Position numbers and translations under genes: made by a program. A stretch of 64,000 nucleotides of DNA from Diploptera punctata (Eukaryota; Arthropoda; Insecta; Blattodea; Blaberidae), in assembly GCA_030220185.1 (NCBI GenBank), contig JASPKZ010009890.1, positions 52,501 to 116,500 of the forward strand. The letters are read 5' to 3'. Of the stretch, positions 60,819 through 64,000 are shown piece by piece (within the stretch, counting starts at the first letter, position 1; the number at the start of each line of letters is the position of its first letter). The notes under the pieces were generated by a model. That model saw only the letters and a program-made list of their open reading frames with translations, was not told the DNA's origin and made no database searches.

Positions 60819-60857
60819 GTATGTATCTGGTTTAGATATTATGAGTGTGATATGTAC

Positions 60858-61415
60858 TACTCACCTCATATTTGAAAGTTAGAAAGAATTGACCCCTCAG
60901 GGGTCCTCATCTAGGGGATATGTGGATGGCGACCACATGGTGCCCAAGCTGTGCAAAACATTTCTTCCACTTACTTGTGTTTTGCACTCTTTTAACTTTA
61001 CTATCTAACCTCTCTTGGTTAACTCTTGTTTTTTTGACGCCAACGCTATTAGGGCATCCGAGGGCTAGGGAGTCTTTCCTTTCTTCCATTTCTTCTTTCC
61101 TTTATTTTCTTTTCTTCTCCAGAAAAGCCTGACCAGAGGCTATAAGATGGCAGCCCCATCACTGGTCTTGCCTTCCTTTGGCCAGCAACCAATCGAAGGG
61201 ACTATTATTATGCTTTCAAGTCTTATACGAGAATTTCCCTCAAACGCTGGAGGGAAAATTTTCTATAGGATCGTAACAGGCCTTGGCCTAATACTTGGAA
61301 GGAAGAAGAAGAATTGACATTGATGTCTAAGGTATCGAAACTTAAGTCTTAAAAAAAGCTATAAATACGAGGTGAGTAATATATATATTACTCATATCTA
61401 AAATAAACCTCATAG
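60858..61415. mobile_element. Foldback-type element (family I) with inserted repeat
   Basis: It starts tactcacctcatatttgaaa and has cgaggtgagtaatata near 61369, then cctcatagtgttacatcc at 61409-61426. The left arm carries a stem GACCCC/GGGGTC, the right a decayed core with GAA and palindromic ACTTAAGT. The arms are no longer similar apart from the ends. The middle (about 60930-61317) contains the repeat shared with 16182-16265. Confidence 0.6.
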
Positions 61416-61426
61416 TGTTACATCCA

Positions 61427-61678
61427 TTCTTGGATCGGATAAAAAGTAAAGATATAAGAACAGAGTTAAATATATATCCATGGAATGATAAAATCAAAGA
61501 ATATAGAGAAAAATTATTTAGACATGTAGAAATAATGAATGAAACAAGATTACCAAAAGTAGCATTTAACTACAAGCCAAGAGGTTCAAGGAATGTAGGA
61601 AGGCCAGTGAAAAGATGGTACAACTGTGAGGCGAAACAGGCAATTTGCCTAGCCCATGAAGTGAAGAAGAAGAAGAAG
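61427..61678 (+). mobile_element. RTE-like LINE 3' end with target duplication
   Basis: Codons read LDRIKSKDIRTELNIYPWND, KIKEYREKLFRHVEIMNETR and RGSRNVGRPVKRWYNCEA, followed by a (GAA)n tail. The duplication gtgttacatccat occurs at about 61416-61428 and again after the tail at about 61679-61691. The target lies in the shared end of a foldback element. Confidence 0.85.
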
Positions 61679-61699
61679 TGTTACATCCATGAAGTATCA

Positions 61700-62615
61700 G
61701 TTTATCAATTTTTATTTATAATCATGTAGGGTCCCATGCCGAAGACACAATTCTTGGATGAAATTTTTTGGATAAGATTCTACTTCACCAAACAAAACAC
61801 CAAGAGTGAATTCGGTAACAAGATTGTGTCACCCAAAAAATGTCACCACAAGAATTATTTAGTTTCTAGAGAACCAGGAATTGAGTAATCATGTTTTGAA
61901 CTACAGTAGTTTGTATACGAGTCATAATATATATCTTACTGAGTCTTCTTCAAAATGAATTATGAAAATACAATAGGAAGTAACATATAGGAAGTAACAT
62001 TATGATGTTCTACTTAATATGAGATAAGATGACAGCAGACCAAACTTAATTATTGAAAATGAATACCTGTATCTTCCCAGAGGGTAAAGTTGGTCAGACT
62101 TATAACTTTACCTCTTTAAGAATATGTGCATTCTTGCATTTATGACCCCTTCGGCCTTCATGGTCTGATACTGGGATCTTTTGTACATTTGGACGATGTT
62201 TTGCATCAACCAGCTAAGCACTACTTTTTTAAAAAATGGTATTTTGATGCCATCTGTTGCACTGACTCATGAAGTAAGTGTACGCACACATTTAGCACCA
62301 AATCTTTAAGTATAGCCTTATTACTAAAGAAAAAATAAATACCATCAGTCCTAACAGAGATTCTGTGTTTTGCAACAAACGGCTATGAAACCAGATTTCA
62401 TAAATGTTAATCCAAATTTTGCATCATGCAACTAAGCACCAAATGTTCCCATAACTGTCAAATGAGGAAAATAACCTGCAATAACCAATATTGTAAGTTT
62501 GGTGCTACAATAGATAGAGAAGATTGACTTTAACTTTAAACATATTTTTCTTGAAACTTACATAATGGCACATAGCTGGTTGATGCATAATGCCATCCAT
62601 TTTATTCTGTTGTTT
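61700..62615. other. Intron sequence without recognisable gene
   Basis: I see no coding similarity. Two ataggaagtaacat phrases at about 61975-62003 resemble the shared foldback end, but no partner is visible. The stretch 62130-62480 is a possible old repeat. Confidence 0.4.
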
Positions 62616-62742
62616 GAGGAATGAAAGATATGCAGGAAGCTTCTTGTACTAAAACCAGAGGAAAATGCCCAGTTGGTGGGAGAATAACATTAACCATGAT
62701 TTGAGGGAAGTAGATTGTACAGGGAATGATTGGAAAACATTA

Positions 62743-63959
62743 CGAGGGTCACTAGATAAATTTTGAGACACAGCAATATGGCGGCAGCAATGCAATAAAC
62801 TAACATACCATTTGAAAGCCCAACTCTCGAACGTCAAAACCATAGCAGGTAGAAACAATTCCTTTCAGTTGTCTCTGAGCAGCACCTTTGTGAAGTAGTC
62901 TGTGCGTGGTGAAATCAAACGTGTCCTATGAAGCTTGAGAGGGACTATTTTCTTGCTATGAATTTATATGATTATAAGTGCGGTTTAAATGAATCGCAAA
63001 CACTTGAGCAACTCACACAAACATTTGGGGACCTTGCTCCTTCACGTGCAACAGTTTTCCGCTGATTTCCTGAATTTAATAGGGAAAGAACATCCCTTAA
63101 AGATGAAGGGAGAAGTGGGAGGCCAACAACAGTGGTGACAGAGGAAAATGTCTCTGCAGTGGAGACTCTGATTAAGGAAGATCCACGACTGACCTATAAG
63201 GACATTGCGGGGGGCCTAGGGATTAGTTCGCCAAGTGTTTCCACCATCCTACACCAATACTTAAGAGTGAAGAAAATTTCTTCTCGATGGGTGTCACACC
63301 ACTAGTCAGAAGGGCATAAATACACTAGGGTGGAATATGTAGAGAAATGCTGGCGAGATTCAACAACGGGGACTCCTGCCGGGTGTCAGACATAGTGATA
63401 GGTGATGAAAATTGGATCTACCAGTATGACCATGAAACAAACCACCAATCATAGGCTTGGGTCTTCCCAGATGAGCAGCCTCTGACCAAAGTCAAAAGGC
63501 CTAGGAGTGTGGGGAAGAAAATGGTGGCCTCTCAACAAGTGGTCATCTGACTACAGTTGTGCTAGAGGATCAGAGGACAGTTACTGCTAAATGGTATATA
63601 GAAGTCTGTCTCCCCAAAGTCTTCTCAAAGATCCAGGAGAAGCGGCCAAATAACTGGACTGCGGCGGGGAATTCTGCTCCACCTCTTTGCACACAGCCAA
63701 TGCAACAATTAGGTTTCTGGAAAAGATATCTGTGAAATTAATGTCTTATTGAGCCTACAGTCTGGACCTAGTCCAGAAGATGCTGTTGGAGGAGCGTAGT
63801 GCAATGTCCGAGATCGAGTGGCGTGGCTGCTTCCAGAAGTGGTTCCAGCTTCAACGGTGTATAAAGTGTGCTGGAGAGTTGTTTGAAAAGATATGATAGG
63901 TATGGAAACTCTATCATGGCTCACTGTTGCACATCTCAAAACTTATCTAGTGACCTACG
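62743..63959 (+). mobile_element. Mariner-like transposon inserted in LINE3
   Basis: TA at 62741-62742 and 63960-63961 flanks the ends CGAGGGTCACTAGATAAATT and, in reverse complement, CGTAGGTCACTAGATAAGTT. The empty TA site is known from other LINE3 copies. A broken plus-strand transposase lies inside. Confidence 0.94.
62931..63900 (+). pseudogene. Mariner-like transposase, broken
   Basis: Mixed frames give MKLERDYFLAMNLYDYKCGL, a helix-turn-helix with FGDLAPSRATVFR and SGRPTTVVTEENVSAVETLI, KEDPRLTYKDIAGGLGISSP, SVSTILHQYLRVKKISSRWV (second helix-turn-helix), then VIGDENWIYQYDHETNHQS with the first catalytic aspartate (GDE.WIY). The later catalytic blocks are not readable. In-frame stops and deletions make it inactive. 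Confidence 0.86.
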
Positions 63960-64000
63960 TAGCTCAGGATAGGGATCTATGGAGAGCTTAAATTTGTGCG

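Larger units (their letters stand above)
57609..58830. mobile_element. Foldback element family F with SINE2 inserted
   Basis: It begins with ggaagtaacactatgagg (57608-57625) and ends near ccccatattgttacttccc (58811-58829), the shared inverted ends. An inner palindrome lies at 58650-58790: atctcacctcatctcataaa and ttttatgaggtgacatgtaa. The SINE2 copy at 57638-58027 interrupts the left side. Confidence 0.75.
62620..64000 (+). mobile_element. LINE3 3' end split by a mariner-like element
   Basis: The first part (62620-62742) ends ...gattggaaaacatta and the second part (from 63962) continues gctcaggatagggatctatg, exactly as in intact copies near 36350-36390. The sequence is cut by the window end. 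Confidence 0.9.

Noticed and set aside
58894..58930. Further hammerhead-like copy
   Set aside because: It aligns to family C, but the core reads CTGACAA and stem II is reduced, so it is a decayed copy and not independent evidence.

Overview
The window looks like intronic DNA from an insect with a large, repeat-rich genome. A polyneopteran such as a cockroach is my best guess, from the gene structure and the mix of RTE-like LINEs, Jockey LINEs, Penelope-like elements (PLEs) and tRNA-derived SINEs. I cannot name the species. I find no prokaryotic signals, no CRISPR array and no convincing viral gene.

One host gene can be supported, on the + strand across almost the whole window: DNA ligase IV (LIG4), the ligase of non-homologous end joining. 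I located nine exons by splice sites, phase continuity and protein similarity: 387-542, 14103-14278, 31447-31661, 37087-37229, 41937-42259, 47094-47215, 54762-54955, 56655-56792 and 60554-60818. They run from the DNA-binding domain through the nucleotidyltransferase and OB-fold domains to the first BRCT domain. The gene starts upstream and ends downstream of the window. Two exons carry small frameshifts beside homopolymer-like runs (near 446 and 47147), so consensus error or recent gene decay must be considered.

The introns (up to 17 kb) are filled with nested mobile elements. By region: 1-14 kb holds a palindromic SINE, a Jockey-like LINE (-), a Helitron fragment, an RTE-like LINE (+), a LINE RNase H tail and a 3.6 kb TIR transposon of unassigned superfamily. 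14-31 kb holds RTE-like LINE 3' ends, a Tc1/mariner-superfamily element inside a LINE, several PLEs, a Tc1-like element, a 1.9 kb PLE palindrome and a Helitron with a piggyBac-like element inserted at TTAA. 31-47 kb holds a Tigger/pogo-like element, a nearly intact LINE (33.2-36.45 kb), another TIR transposon and a nested foldback cluster with six tRNA-SINE units in an inverted array. 47-64 kb holds mariner elements, foldbacks, an hAT-like remnant, LINE and PLE fragments and more SINEs.

The most interesting signal is a set of palindromic foldback elements that look like inverted dimers of PLE pseudo-LTRs. They share an AACCTCATAGTG-type end, with its reverse complement at the other end. Many carry a compact RNA motif resembling a hammerhead ribozyme: CUGANGA, one extra base, a stem II whose sequence differs between families but stays paired, GAA, a self-complementary stem III with almost no loop, and a short stem I. 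Hammerheads are known in PLEs. The spread of families in one gene, the shared extra core base and the placement on both arms of palindromes are worth following up. A parallel pattern occurs in the tRNA-SINEs, where head-to-head arrays are bounded by one outer target-site duplication and so appear to have inserted as units.
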